A DNA stretch of 64,000 nucleotides from NCBI RefSeq assembly GCF_021109255.1, contig NZ_JAJODG010000002.1, one strand, 5' to 3'. The notes under the pieces were generated by a model. The model searched no databases, had not been told where the DNA came from, and saw only the letters and a list, made by a program, of their open reading frames with translations. Below are positions 1-8,697 of the stretch, one piece after another; position 1 is the first letter of the stretch; every line of letters begins with the position of its first letter. A program made the translations under genes and the position numbers. This stretch comes from Merdimmobilis hominis (GTDB lineage Bacteria; Bacillota; Clostridia; Oscillospirales; Ruminococcaceae).

Positions 1-415
1 AAACTTTGTGGGAATCCCTGAGGATGACTACTATGAGGATGATGAAGAGATGGATTTTGTGACTCCGAACAAAGCCCCCGAGTACACCGCCCCTGCAGAG
101 ACCACCAAGCGCAACAAGGTTGTCAATATTGCGGCTACAACCCAGCTTTCGGTGGTGCTGGTCAAGCCGGAGCGTTTTGAAGACGCCAGCGGCATCGCCG
201 ACCATCTGAACGCCAAGCGCACCGTCGTGCTCAACCTGGAGTCCACCAACAAAGAGGTCTCCCGGCGGCTCATCGACTTTTTAAGCGGCGTCGCCTACGC
301 CAACGAAGGCCAGATCAAACGGGTCGCTAACAGCACCTACATCATCACCCCTTACAATGTGGATTTTGTGGGCGATTTGTTGGATGAGCTGGAGAGCAGC
401 GGCGTGTTTTTCTAA
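1..415 (+). CDS. sepF: Cell division protein SepF (5' end cut by window edge)
   Basis: SepF anchors FtsZ filaments to the membrane and aligns them at the division septum. The frame is open from base 2 (N-F-V-G-I-P...), so the usual amphipathic N-terminus lies outside the window. About 137 residues are visible: an acidic linker (DDYYEDDEEMD) followed by the conserved SepF core (VVLVKPERFEDA, then VVLNLESTNKEVSRRLIDFLSG and the C-terminal YIITPYNVDF). It is followed three bases later by ylmH and then divIVA, the usual tail of the Gram-positive division cluster. The ylmG/yggT gene that often sits between sepF and ylmH is absent here. The family call is secure; the true start cannot be seen. Confidence 0.93.
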   Translation, partial: NFVGIPEDDYYEDDEEMDFVTPNKAPEYTAPAETTKRNKVVNIAATTQLSVVLVKPERFEDASGIADHLNAKRTVVLNLESTNKEVSRRLIDFLSGVAYANEGQIKRVANSTYIITPYNVDFVGDLLDELESSGVFF

Positions 416-418
416 GCC

Positions 419-1177
419 ATGCCGAAAGACTACCTAACCCCGGAAGAACGGCTGTTTGCCGACCGGGTGGAAGACCTGTTTTCCATTGTAGAATCCCGCA
501 GCATCCCCAAGTTTTCCTCCTTTTTGGATGAGCGGCAGCAAGCCATCGCCAAACAGGTGGCGCCCCGGGGGAACTATCTCCTGTACGCCGGGCATCCGGG
601 GGAAGGGGACCGGTTGATGCTGGGGGTTTTCCCTGATTATTGCGAACCAGATGGCGGCTTGTTTCCCATCGTGCCCATCACTGTCCGCTACCGCAGGCAG
701 GATGCCCTCTCCCACCGGGATTTTCTGGGTGCGCTGATGGGGCTGATGATCAAACGGGAAGCCATTGGGGATATTTTGGTCGGCGAAGGGCTCAGTGTGT
801 TGTTTGTCACCGAACCCGTCGCCGGCGTTGTGCTGGGCGAACTCCTCAAGGTGGGGTCCTGCGGCGTCAGCTGTGAACAGGGACTGCCAGACGAGTTGCC
901 CAGCGCTCATCAATACCGGTCCATCGGGGGCACAGTCAGTTCCCTGCGCCTCGACTGTGTGGTGGCCCTGCTCACCAATCTGAGCCGGGAAAAAGCCAGC
1001 CAGTTGATCCGTTCCGGCCTGGTTTCCAAGAATGCCCAGCCCATGGACTCCATCTCCAAGGAGGTGGCGGAGGGGGATAAGCTCTCCATCCGGGGATACG
1101 GCAAATTTTTGGTTGGTTCCGCTGGGACGGTCACCAAAAAAGGAAGAATCCACCTGGAATGCAAAAAGTATATTTGA
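419..1177 (+). CDS. ylmH: YlmH-family S4-domain RNA-binding protein
   Basis: This 252-residue protein belongs to the YlmH family, S4-domain RNA-binding proteins of the division cluster. YlmH-type proteins have been linked to ribosome-associated rescue/quality control as well as division, but nothing in the sequence tells which role applies here. The N-terminal two thirds is the family-specific domain (PRGNYLLYAGHPGEGDR), and the S4 fold covers about residues 180-250 (LDCVVALLTNLSREKASQLIRSGLV, GDKLSIRGYGKF). The ATG starts three bases after the sepF stop with no good Shine-Dalgarno sequence, which suggests translational coupling. divIVA follows 12 bases downstream. Confidence 0.88.
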   Translation: MPKDYLTPEERLFADRVEDLFSIVESRSIPKFSSFLDERQQAIAKQVAPRGNYLLYAGHPGEGDRLMLGVFPDYCEPDGGLFPIVPITVRYRRQDALSHRDFLGALMGLMIKREAIGDILVGEGLSVLFVTEPVAGVVLGELLKVGSCGVSCEQGLPDELPSAHQYRSIGGTVSSLRLDCVVALLTNLSREKASQLIRSGLVSKNAQPMDSISKEVAEGDKLSIRGYGKFLVGSAGTVTKKGRIHLECKKYI

Positions 1178-1189
1178 GGAGGTTAGAAA

Positions 1190-1942
1190 ATGCTCACTCC
1201 CAACGATATCGCAAACAAAAAATTTGACAAAGCGATGGGCGGTTACCGGATCGACGATGTGGAAGCGTTTCTGTCCCAAGTCTCCGATACGGTGATCGCA
1301 CTGTATGAAGATAAAAAGAACTTGGAAGAGAAGATTGAAATTCTCGCTGAGAAGCTGGAGGAGTACCGGGCGGATGAAGACAGTCTGCGCAACGCCCTTC
1401 TAGGTGCTCAGAAGTTGGGGGACAGCGTCATCCGGGAATCCAAAGCCAAAGCGGAGGTCATCCTGCGGGATGCCAGCGCCAAAGCGGAGCGGATGGTGGA
1501 CAACGCCCAGCTCCAAATCGAGCGGGAGAAGATGACCCTGGTGCGGATGCAGTCGGAGGTCAGCAACTTTAAAGCCCGGCTGTTGGCCACTTACAAAAAA
1601 CACATTGAATTGATCGGTTCCCTGCCCGGCAATGTGGATGCTGAACTTTCGATGAAAGAGGCGGCTCCAGAGCCTGCTCCTGCTGTGGCGGAGAAGGCCC
1701 CGGTCACCGTGCCCAGCGATGAGAATGCTGTGGCATTGGATGAGCTGTTCCAGCCCTCCAAGGAAGAGGCCCCTGCGCTGACCTTCCAGAAGGAGTCCGC
1801 CGAAGAGAAAAAGGAAGAGATCCCGGTGATGAAGCCCCAGACAACGGTAAAGACAGAATCCAAATTCGGGCCGCTGAAATTCGGCGCAGGCTATGACCTG
1901 CAGCGGGACAGCGACACCGGTTTTTCCAAAAAAAAGAGATAA
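1190..1942 (+). CDS. divIVA: DivIVA-domain protein
   Basis: DivIVA proteins recognise curved membrane at poles and septa and organise cell division, growth or chromosome placement. The N-terminal domain is clear: LTPNDIANKKF followed by GYRIDDVEAFLSQV, including the usual membrane-binding region. A coiled coil covers about residues 35-135 (LEEKIEILAEKLEEYRADEDSL, AKAERMVDNAQLQIEREKM). The last 110 residues are a low-complexity, Pro/Glu-rich tail that is poorly conserved in the family. A strong GAGGAGG precedes the ATG. The 250-residue length is in the normal range. ileS begins 21 bases downstream, the gene order common in Firmicutes. Confidence 0.93.
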   Translation: MLTPNDIANKKFDKAMGGYRIDDVEAFLSQVSDTVIALYEDKKNLEEKIEILAEKLEEYRADEDSLRNALLGAQKLGDSVIRESKAKAEVILRDASAKAERMVDNAQLQIEREKMTLVRMQSEVSNFKARLLATYKKHIELIGSLPGNVDAELSMKEAAPEPAPAVAEKAPVTVPSDENAVALDELFQPSKEEAPALTFQKESAEEKKEEIPVMKPQTTVKTESKFGPLKFGAGYDLQRDSDTGFSKKKR

Positions 1943-1963
1943 AATAAGGGAGAGGAAAGCAAA

Positions 1964-4750
1964 ATGTCTCAGGATTACAACAAGACGATGAATCTGCCGC
2001 AGACGGAATTTTCTATGCGTGCGGCTCTTCCCAAAAAAGAGCCTAAAATGGTAGAGGAGTGGCAGACCAGCGATCAGTACCATAAATTGATGGAGAAGAA
2101 TGCGGGCAAGCCCCTGTATGTGCTCCACGACGGCCCTCCATACGCCAACGGCGACATCCACATGGGCACTGCTCTCAACAAGGTGCTAAAGGATATCATC
2201 GTCCGCTCCAAAAATATGACCGGTTTCCGGTCCCCCTATGTCCCAGGCTGGGATACCCACGGCCTCCCCATCGAGCTGAAAGCCCTGAAAAAAGTGGGCC
2301 TGGGCGCCGACATCAGCCCGGTGGAACTGCGCCGCCACTGCAAAGAATTTGCTCTGAGTTATGTGGACAGCCAGCGGGAACAGTTTAAACGCCTGGGAAG
2401 CCTGGGCGACTTCAGCGACCCCTACCTGACCTTAAAACCGGAGTTTGAGGCTCGCCAGATTGAGATTTTCGGGGAAATGGCCAAAAAGGGCTACATCTAC
2501 AAGGGGCTCAAACCGGTGTACTGGTGCCCCCACGATGTCACCGCCCTGGCGGAGGCAGAGATTGAGTACGCCGACGACCCCTGCTACTCCATCTATGTGA
2601 AATTCCTCGTCAAGGACGACAAAGGTGTGCTTACGGGCTTGGGCGCCGACCTCTCCAAAACCTATGTGATCATCTGGACCACCACCACCTGGACTCTGCC
2701 CGCCAACGTGGCCATCTGCGCTGGCCCGGACTTTGACTACAGCCTGGTCAAAGCAGGGGAAGAGTACTATGTGGTGGCCACTGAGCTGGTGGAAAGCACC
2801 ATGAAGGCCGGCCATATTGAGTCCTATGAGATCCTTGGCAGCTGCAAAGGCAAGGATTTGGAATACGGCACTTGCTATCATCCCTTCCTGGACCGGGAAT
2901 CCATGCTGATCGTGGGCGACCATGTCACCCTGGAGACCGGCACCGGCTTTGTCCACACTGCCCCCGGCCACGGCGCCGAGGACTTTGACGTCTGCGTCAA
3001 CCACTATCCGGAGATCCCTGTCATCGTCCCGGTGGACGACCATGGCCGTATGACCGAAGAGGCGGGATTCTCCGCTGGTCTGACCACCGACGAGGCCAAT
3101 AAGGTCATCGCCAAACACTTGGAGGAGAGCGGCCACCTGTTCGCCACCATGAAATTCACCCACCAATACCCCCACTGCTGGCGCTGCAAACAGCCCATCC
3201 TGTTCCGCGCCACCGAGCAGTGGTTCTGCTCCATCGACGGCTTCAAGAAAGAGGCCATCGACGCGGTGAAGCAGGTGGAGTGGATTCCCGGCTGGGGCGA
3301 GGACCGGATGATCTCAATGATCCAGGACCGCAACGACTGGTGCATCTCCCGCCAGCGGAACTGGGGCGTACCCATTCCTATCTTTTACTGCAAACAATGC
3401 GGCGCTTACCACATCGACGACTCCACCATCAAAGCAGTGGCCGACCTGTTCCGCAAGGAGGGTTCGGATGGCTGGTATCTCCACGAGGCTTCGGAGATCC
3501 TGCCTGCCGGCACCAAGTGCCCCAAGTGCGGTTGCACCGAATTTACCAAAGAGACCGACATCATGGATGTCTGGTTTGATTCCGGCGTCACCCACGCGGC
3601 GGTGCTGGATCAGCGCCCCGATCTAAAATGGCCTGCCGACCTCTACCTGGAGGGCGCGGATCAGTACCGCGGTTGGTTCCAATCCTCCCTTTTGACCTCG
3701 GTGGCCTGGAGGGGTATCGCCCCCTACAAAGCGGTCTGCACCCACGGCTGGGTGGTGGACGGCGAGGGCCGGAAGCAGTCCAAATCCCTGGGCAACGTCA
3801 ACGCCCCTTCGGAGGTTATCGACGAGTACGGCGCGGACATCCTGCGGCTATGGGTCGCCTCTTCCGATTACCATTCGGACGTGCGGGTCTCCACCGACAT
3901 CATCAAACAGCTGGCGGAGGTTTACCGCAAGATCCGCAACACCGCCCGGTACATCCTGGGCAACCTGTACGACTTCAATCCGGACACCGACTCGGTTTCT
4001 GACGATCAGCTCACCGAGCTGGACCGCTGGGCATTGGACCGTCTAAACTCCCTGACTGAGAAGGTGCGGGCGGCTTATGATCGGTTTGAGTTCCACATTG
4101 TTTATCATGCGGTACACAACTTCTGCACGGTGGATATGTCCAACTTCTATCTGGATGTGCTCAAAGACCGCCTTTATTCCGAGGCCGCCGATTCGGTGGA
4201 GCGTCGGGCTGCACAGACCGCCATCTACCGCATCCTGCGGGATTTGACCTTGCTGTTCGCGCCGGTGATCCCCTTCACTTCGGAGGAGATTTGGTCTTAT
4301 CTTCCCTTGGAGAAGGGCATGGACAAAACCGCGCCGGTCTTCAATGAGATGCCCACCGCCCACGCCGGTGAGAGTGAAGCGTTCATGGCCAAATGGGATC
4401 GCATCCATGCCCTGCGGGATGACGTCAACAAAGCTTTGGAGCTGGCCCGTACCGCCAAGGTCATCGGCAAGAGCCTGGAGGCCAAGGTCATCCTCTCCTG
4501 CGAAGGGGAGCTCTTGGATTTTGTTGGTAGTGTCAAGGAGACCCTGCCCATGGTGTTCATCGTCTCCCAGGTGGAGATCAAAGAGGGCGCCGAAGGCGAT
4601 TTCGCCGGCGACGTGGCTGGCCTAAAGGTCACAGTCGCAAAAGCGGATGGCCAAAAGTGCGAGCGCTGCTGGATTTACAGCGACACCGTCGGCCAGTGCG
4701 CCGAGCATCCCACCCTCTGCGCCCGCTGCGCAAAGGTCCTGGGCAAGTAA
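1964..4750 (+). CDS. ileS: Isoleucine--tRNA ligase
   Basis: IleRS charges tRNA-Ile in the cytoplasm and edits misactivated valine. The 928-residue length fits the bacterial type. The class I signature is seen as GPPYANGDIHMGTA near residues 58-70, the KMSKS loop as KQSKS near residue 605, and the CP1 editing domain between them (WTTTTWTLPAN near 240; TGTGFVHTAPGHG near 327). A C-terminal zinc ribbon with four cysteines (CERCW ... CARCA) marks the bacterial long form. The start has a GGGAGAGG ribosome binding site. No T-box is present upstream, unlike tyrS in this window. A hairpin terminator follows. Confidence 0.97.
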   Translation: MSQDYNKTMNLPQTEFSMRAALPKKEPKMVEEWQTSDQYHKLMEKNAGKPLYVLHDGPPYANGDIHMGTALNKVLKDIIVRSKNMTGFRSPYVPGWDTHGLPIELKALKKVGLGADISPVELRRHCKEFALSYVDSQREQFKRLGSLGDFSDPYLTLKPEFEARQIEIFGEMAKKGYIYKGLKPVYWCPHDVTALAEAEIEYADDPCYSIYVKFLVKDDKGVLTGLGADLSKTYVIIWTTTTWTLPANVAICAGPDFDYSLVKAGEEYYVVATELVESTMKAGHIESYEILGSCKGKDLEYGTCYHPFLDRESMLIVGDHVTLETGTGFVHTAPGHGAEDFDVCVNHYPEIPVIVPVDDHGRMTEEAGFSAGLTTDEANKVIAKHLEESGHLFATMKFTHQYPHCWRCKQPILFRATEQWFCSIDGFKKEAIDAVKQVEWIPGWGEDRMISMIQDRNDWCISRQRNWGVPIPIFYCKQCGAYHIDDSTIKAVADLFRKEGSDGWYLHEASEILPAGTKCPKCGCTEFTKETDIMDVWFDSGVTHAAVLDQRPDLKWPADLYLEGADQYRGWFQSSLLTSVAWRGIAPYKAVCTHGWVVDGEGRKQSKSLGNVNAPSEVIDEYGADILRLWVASSDYHSDVRVSTDIIKQLAEVYRKIRNTARYILGNLYDFNPDTDSVSDDQLTELDRWALDRLNSLTEKVRAAYDRFEFHIVYHAVHNFCTVDMSNFYLDVLKDRLYSEAADSVERRAAQTAIYRILRDLTLLFAPVIPFTSEEIWSYLPLEKGMDKTAPVFNEMPTAHAGESEAFMAKWDRIHALRDDVNKALELARTAKVIGKSLEAKVILSCEGELLDFVGSVKETLPMVFIVSQVEIKEGAEGDFAGDVAGLKVTVAKADGQKCERCWIYSDTVGQCAEHPTLCARCAKVLGK

Positions 4751-4766
4751 TACAAATCCGTTCCAG

Positions 4767-4800
4767 TTGCGGCGCATCAGCAGTGGTGTGCCGCAATTTT
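4767..4800 (+). terminator. Rho-independent terminator after ileS
   Basis: The arms TTGCGGCGCA and TGTGCCGCAA pair over ten bases with one G-T wobble, and the second arm is followed by TTTT. The hairpin lies 17 bases after the ileS stop and before lspA. The U tract is short, so some read-through into lspA is likely. Confidence 0.65.
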
Positions 4801-4859
4801 GGCTTATGGCCACCCCCACAAAAGTACAAACCGCCCCAGGGCGGGATTGGAGTGAACCC

Positions 4860-5330
4860 ATGACGGCATACATCGCACTTTTTGTCTCCTTAATCCTGAT
4901 TGTTGTGGATCAGGTGATTAAAATTTGGGCCTATCAAAGCCTCTCCCAGATCGGGTCGGTTTTGGTGATCCCCCATCTCCTGCGCCTGACCTATGTGGAA
5001 AACTTTGGTGCGGCTTTCGGCATCCTCCAGCAAAGGCGCTGGCTGCTTATCGGCATCACGGTAGCGGTACTTGCCTTCCTAGTCTGGACGCTTTTGGCAA
5101 AAAAGGTCACCGAAAAGCCCATGGTGTGGAGCTTTGCCCTCATTATCGCCGGAGGGGCGGGGAACCTCATCGACCGGATGCAGCGGGGCTTTGTCGTGGA
5201 CTACCTAGACGTGAGCCCGCTGTTCAGCTTCCCAGTGTTTAACTTTGCCGACTGCTGCGTGGTCATCGGCACTGCCTTGATGATTTTTTATATCCTGGTG
5301 TTGGAACCCAAACAGCGGGAGGGGAAATAG
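4860..5330 (+). CDS. lspA: Lipoprotein signal peptidase (SPase II)
   Basis: LspA cleaves signal peptides from diacylglyceryl-modified prolipoproteins in the membrane. The 156-residue protein has four hydrophobic segments and both catalytic aspartates: D114 in VVDYLDV and D131 in FNFADCC. The family motif GGAGNLIDR also stands at residues 98-106. The ATG at 4860 is chosen because it gives the standard N-terminus (MTAYIALFVSLILIVVDQ) and has GGAG upstream; the frame stays open further upstream, but that sequence is not LspA-like. A GC-rich hairpin (CCGCCC/GGGCGG) sits just before the ribosome binding site. The pseudouridine synthase gene starts on the base after the stop. Confidence 0.95.
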   Translation: MTAYIALFVSLILIVVDQVIKIWAYQSLSQIGSVLVIPHLLRLTYVENFGAAFGILQQRRWLLIGITVAVLAFLVWTLLAKKVTEKPMVWSFALIIAGGAGNLIDRMQRGFVVDYLDVSPLFSFPVFNFADCCVVIGTALMIFYILVLEPKQREGK

Positions 5331-6248
5331 ATGGAAGTCCTGGAACTGACCGTCCCGCCCGAAGGGGCGGGGGAGCGCCTGGATAAATGGATCTCCACCC
5401 AGGTGGAGGGGGTGAGCCGCTCTGCCGCCCAGAAGTTCTGCGAGGAAGGGCTGGTGGAAGCCGCCGGGAAGGCCCTCTCCAAGAACTATAAACTCAGGGG
5501 CGGGGAGGCACTCTGCCTGACCATTCCCGACCCGGTGGAACTGGATGTCACCCCCGAGGACATCCCCCTCGACATCGTCTATGAGGATGCAAGCCTCCTG
5601 GTGGTCAACAAACCCAAGGGGATGGTGGTCCACCCGGCCTATGGCAACCTGAACCACACCTTGGTCAACGCCCTCCTATACCATTGCAAGGGGCAGCTCT
5701 CTGGAATCAATGGAGTGATCCGTCCAGGGATTGTCCACCGCATCGACAAGGACACCAGCGGACTATTGGTAGTGGCCAAGGATGACCAGGCCCACAGTTC
5801 CCTGGCTGCCCAGATCAAGGAACACAGCTTTGACCGGTTCTATCATGCCGTGGTATACGGCAATTTGAAAGAGGACTCCGGCACTGTCCACCAGCCCATT
5901 GGCCGCCATCCCACCGACCGGAAAAAGATGGCAGTCACCGACAAAAACAGCCGGGATGCCGTCACCCATTTTGAGGTGGTGGAGCGGTACCAGGGGTTTA
6001 CCCACGTCCGCCTCAAGCTTGAGACCGGCCGTACCCACCAAATTCGTGTCCACATGGCCTACATCGGCCATCCGGTGGCAGGGGACCCGGTCTACGGCCC
6101 CCGGAAGGTGATCTCTTCTTTGGAAGGCCAGTGTCTCCACGCCAAGACCATCTCCTTTCTCCACCCCAAAACAGGGGAGCTTTTGTCCTTTGACAGCCCG
6201 CTGCCGGGGTATTTCACCCGGTTTTTATCCACCTTAAAACGACGTTAG
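5331..6248 (+). CDS. rluD: RluD-family 23S rRNA pseudouridine synthase
   Basis: RluA/RluD enzymes isomerise uridines to pseudouridine in 23S rRNA. The 305-residue protein has an N-terminal S4 RNA-binding domain (GERLDKWISTQV at residues 11-22) and a catalytic domain. That domain carries the signature HRIDKDTSGLLVVAK near residue 137, with the catalytic aspartate in HRIDKDT, and the motif GRTHQIRVHMAYIGHPVAGD near residue 230. The ATG directly abuts the lspA stop, so the two are probably translationally coupled; lspA-rluD is a common order. Which uridines are modified cannot be read from sequence. Confidence 0.92.
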   Translation: MEVLELTVPPEGAGERLDKWISTQVEGVSRSAAQKFCEEGLVEAAGKALSKNYKLRGGEALCLTIPDPVELDVTPEDIPLDIVYEDASLLVVNKPKGMVVHPAYGNLNHTLVNALLYHCKGQLSGINGVIRPGIVHRIDKDTSGLLVVAKDDQAHSSLAAQIKEHSFDRFYHAVVYGNLKEDSGTVHQPIGRHPTDRKKMAVTDKNSRDAVTHFEVVERYQGFTHVRLKLETGRTHQIRVHMAYIGHPVAGDPVYGPRKVISSLEGQCLHAKTISFLHPKTGELLSFDSPLPGYFTRFLSTLKRR

Positions 6249-6257
6249 GAGTGCACC

Positions 6258-7073
6258 ATGATCGAGAAACTATCCGACATCTATCTGTTCAGCGACATCG
6301 ACGGCACATTGGGGGTCAGCGGCAAGGGCATCCCGGAGCGCAACCGGGAGGCAGTAGCCCGCTTCGTGGAAAAGGGCGGACATTTTGCCATCGCCACCGG
6401 CCGTACAGTGGACAATGCCCGCCGCTTCACCGGGGAGATCGGCATCAACTCCCCCTGTATCCTCAGCAACGGCTGTGCTGTGTACGATTACGGGCTGGAG
6501 GAATACTACTTCACCAGTCATCTGCCGGAGGGGGCGCCCCGGTATTTGGCGGAGATTCTGCGGGATTACCCCCACATCGGGGCCGCCGCAGTCAACGCCA
6601 CCGATTACTGCTACATTGGGGAGCGATCCCAGGTCAAAGAGGTTTTCAAACGCAGCCACACCGACTTTAAGCTGATTCAGCCGGAGGATTTCACCTCCGA
6701 TTATTTCAAGGTGCTGTTCGCTGTGCCCGATGAGGAGTGTCAAACCATTCTCCAGGAGCTTTCCGGCCGAGGGTATGAAGGGGTGTATTTTGTCAGCTCC
6801 GACACCTTTTACATCGAGATGCTGCCGGTAGGCGCCTCCAAGGGAGATGCCATCCGAAAGCTGTGCAAGCTGAAAAACATCCCAATCGACCATACCATCG
6901 CCATTGGCGACTACTACAACGATGCAGAACTGCTGAAAGCGGCGGGATTCGCCGTCACGGTGGCGGAAGCTCCCCAGGAGATCAAAGCCCTGTGCGACCT
7001 GGTGGTGGGCCCCTGCATGGACGGAGCTGTCGCCGATTTGATCGAATATCTGGAGGAACGGTACGACCGCTAG
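6258..7073 (+). CDS. HAD-superfamily (Cof-type) phosphatase
   Basis: This is a 271-residue cytoplasmic haloacid-dehalogenase-like hydrolase of the Cof/class IIB type. Motif I is FSDIDGTLGVSG (nucleophile and acid/base aspartates in DIDGT), a threonine-containing FAIATGRT provides motif II, and the C-terminal motif IV is AIGDYYNDAELLKAAG. A lysine upstream in GASKGDAIRKL supplies motif III. The central cap (about residues 85-190) is the class IIB type seen in sugar-phosphate and flavin-phosphate phosphatases. Substrate is unknown. It begins nine bases after the pseudouridine synthase stop with TTAGGAG, and probably shares that operon. Confidence 0.85.
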   Translation: MIEKLSDIYLFSDIDGTLGVSGKGIPERNREAVARFVEKGGHFAIATGRTVDNARRFTGEIGINSPCILSNGCAVYDYGLEEYYFTSHLPEGAPRYLAEILRDYPHIGAAAVNATDYCYIGERSQVKEVFKRSHTDFKLIQPEDFTSDYFKVLFAVPDEECQTILQELSGRGYEGVYFVSSDTFYIEMLPVGASKGDAIRKLCKLKNIPIDHTIAIGDYYNDAELLKAAGFAVTVAEAPQEIKALCDLVVGPCMDGAVADLIEYLEERYDR

Positions 7074-7097
7074 ACCAAAAGAAGTGAGGGGAACTGG

Positions 7098-7469
7098 ATG
7101 AACCGGGACAAGCTGACGCGGCTGTTCGCTTTCCTGGCCATGACGCTGGCCGGGTTCTACCTTCTGTTATCCCTATGGGCACAGCCGGATTTTCCTCTGC
7201 CCTCCTTCCAGGTGCCGGTTGCAGTGGATGGGGAGCCGGTGACCCAGCCGGGTAAACCCATCGGGCCGGTCAACCCCAATACTGCCTCTCCGGAGGAGCT
7301 GGAAACTTTGCCGGGAATTGGCCCTGTTCTGGCCCAACGGATTGTAGATGCCCGGCAATCCATTCCCTTTACCGCCCCGGAGGATCTGCTCCAGGTGGAA
7401 GGGATCGGGGAAAAGACCTTGGAAAAAATCCTGCCCTATCTGGTTTTTTCCGAGGGGGAAGGGGCGTAG
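7098..7469 (+). CDS. ComEA-like helix-hairpin-helix protein
   Basis: The 123-residue product has one N-terminal membrane segment (about residues 9-28) and two C-terminal helix-hairpin-helix repeats typical of ComEA: VNPNTASPEELETLPGIGPV and LQVEGIGEKTLEKILPYLVF. ComEA binds incoming DNA on the cell surface during transformation. This copy lacks the SLBB domain of longer ComEA proteins, and no comEC lies in the window. A role in DNA uptake is therefore only an inference; short anchored HhH proteins of this kind are common in Clostridia. GAGGGG precedes the ATG. A bidirectional hairpin terminator follows. Confidence 0.75.
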   Translation: MNRDKLTRLFAFLAMTLAGFYLLLSLWAQPDFPLPSFQVPVAVDGEPVTQPGKPIGPVNPNTASPEELETLPGIGPVLAQRIVDARQSIPFTAPEDLLQVEGIGEKTLEKILPYLVFSEGEGA

Positions 7470-7530
7470 TTTGACGCAAGGGCAGACATCCCCTATAGAT
7501 TCGGTACGCATGGACTCCTTATGGCATCAA

Positions 7531-7569
7531 AGGGAGCGGAGGACAGGGGTGTCTTCCGCTCCCTTTTTG
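7531..7569. terminator. Bidirectional terminator between converging genes
   Basis: AGGGAGCGGA and TCCGCTCCCT form a 10-bp stem, extended by GAC/GTC, and are followed by TTTTTGTTT on the plus strand. It lies between the ComEA-like gene and the converging gene that ends at 7574. On the minus strand the U tract is weak, so it mainly serves the plus strand. Confidence 0.75.
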
Positions 7570-7573
7570 TTTG

Positions 7574-8008
7574 TTATCGCAGGTAGCCTTTCAATCGGTC
7601 GATGCTCTGTTGTTCAAATTCCAATAGGTCTTTGCCCAGCCGCTGCACCTCTGGGTCGGATTCCCCACATTGTTTCAGCCGTTTTTCCAGGTCGATGATG
7701 CCCATGGTGCTGCCGTTGATCATCATTTCGGCCAGGTGGGAAGGGGAGGAATCCAGCATGGTGTTGGCGGCGATCCCCACCTGCATGGACAGCCTAGACA
7801 ATGGGTTTGGCTCCTTGGGGGATAGTTCCATTTCCTGAAGGCGCTGGGAGGCGTCTTTGGCAAAGTTTTGGTACTGATCGCGGCAGGAGCGCAGCTCGCC
7901 TCCAAATTTCCCCTGGCTCGCCTTGGGGAGCAGGGCATCGGTAGAGTGGTATCCCGTTTTGGCATTTTTGTAAATTGCACTTAGTAATTCAGCGTCTTTA
8001 TTCATCAT
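7574..8008 (-). CDS. Uncharacterised helical protein (possibly ferritin-like/DUF2383-like)
   Basis: I do not recognise this 144-residue protein with confidence. It is predicted soluble and almost wholly alpha-helical, with no signal peptide or membrane segment. The pattern of long amphipathic helices (SAIYKNAKTGYHSTDALLPK, CRDQYQNFAKDASQRLQEM, HLAEMMINGSTMGIIDLEKRL, LGKDLLEFEQQSIDRLKGYL) resembles small four-helix, ferritin-like proteins such as DUF2383, but a clear set of metal ligands is not evident. Two adjacent ATG codons follow a GAGGGG site. It stands alone on the minus strand, opposite the tRNA operon promoter. Function unknown. Confidence 0.7.
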   Translation of the reverse strand: MMNKDAELLSAIYKNAKTGYHSTDALLPKASQGKFGGELRSCRDQYQNFAKDASQRLQEMELSPKEPNPLSRLSMQVGIAANTMLDSSPSHLAEMMINGSTMGIIDLEKRLKQCGESDPEVQRLGKDLLEFEQQSIDRLKGYLR

Positions 8009-8201
8009 TTATCCCCTCATTTCCATTTGTTTTTATGGTTAGCATACCGGGAATTGGGGCAGAATATCCGAGAAAAGGTCTGGTTCGGGAGGCAATTTGC
8101 ACCAAAAGGGGATATAGTTTACCAATTCTATCCAAAAATTTTTTCACATCTGGAAGAAAACCGATAGAATGATAAAAAAGGATTTTTTTGTAGAAATACG
8201 G

Positions 8202-8230
8202 TTGACTTCGGCCTGTGCTTATAGTATAAT
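8202..8230 (+). promoter_or_regulatory. Promoter of the tRNA operon
   Basis: TTGACT (8202-8207) and a perfect TATAAT (8225-8230) are separated by 17 bases, a near-consensus vegetative sigma-A promoter. Transcription should begin near 8237, about 43 bases before tRNA-Val. Confidence 0.9.
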
Positions 8231-8279
8231 AAACCATGTCGTCAGGAGAGGGAATCGAAGCTCCGGCGGCAAGGTGTTG

Positions 8280-8355
8280 GGGAGCATAGCTCAGCTGGGA
8301 GAGCATCTGCCTTACAAGCAGAGGGTCACAGGTTCGAGCCCTGTTGTTCCCACCA
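8280..8355 (+). tRNA. tRNA-Val (anticodon TAC)
   Basis: Cloverleaf with acceptor GGGAGCA/TGTTCCC, D arm GCTCAGCTGGGAGAGC, anticodon loop CTTACAA in a 5-bp stem (TCTGC/GCAGA), T arm ACAGG-TTCGAGC-CCTGT, discriminator A and an encoded CCA. First tRNA of a four-gene cluster. Confidence 0.97.
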
Positions 8356-8360
8356 AAAAT

Positions 8361-8437
8361 GGCCCGGTAGTTCAGTTGGTTAGAACGCTAGCCTGTCACG
8401 CTAGAGGTCGTGGGTTCGAACCCCATCCGGGTCGCCA
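8361..8437 (+). tRNA. tRNA-Asp (anticodon GTC)
   Basis: Acceptor GGCCCGG/CCGGGTC, anticodon loop CTGTCAC in stem CTAGC/GCTAG, T loop TTCGAAC, discriminator G and encoded CCA. It lies five bases after tRNA-Val in the same transcript. Confidence 0.97.
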
Positions 8438-8441
8438 AAAT

Positions 8442-8517
<76 letters not shown>

Positions 8518-8520
8518 AGC

Positions 8521-8596
8521 GCGGGTTTAGCTCATCTGGTAGAGCGCCACCTTGCCAAGGTGGAGGTAGCGAGTTCGAGCCTCGTAACCCGCTCCA
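8521..8596 (+). tRNA. tRNA-Gly (anticodon GCC)
   Basis: Acceptor GCGGGTT/AACCCGC, anticodon loop TTGCCAA in stem CCACC/GGTGG, T loop TTCGAGC, discriminator T and encoded CCA. Last gene of the cluster; a terminator follows within five bases. The final 29 bases are partly repeated at 8698-8726. Confidence 0.97.
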
Positions 8597-8600
8597 ACAA

Positions 8601-8630
8601 AAGGCTGGAAAAAAACCAGCCTTTTTTTCT
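8601..8630 (+). terminator. Terminator of the tRNA cluster
   Basis: AAGGCTGG and CCAGCCTT form an 8-bp stem with an A-rich loop, followed by TTTTTTTCT. A standard intrinsic terminator right after tRNA-Gly. Confidence 0.9.
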
Positions 8631-8697
8631 TATCTCTTGGTTGTTTCCTCCGTTGTTTTAAAACGGTTGGAAAGCAAAAAGCTCTTTGGGGCAGCGG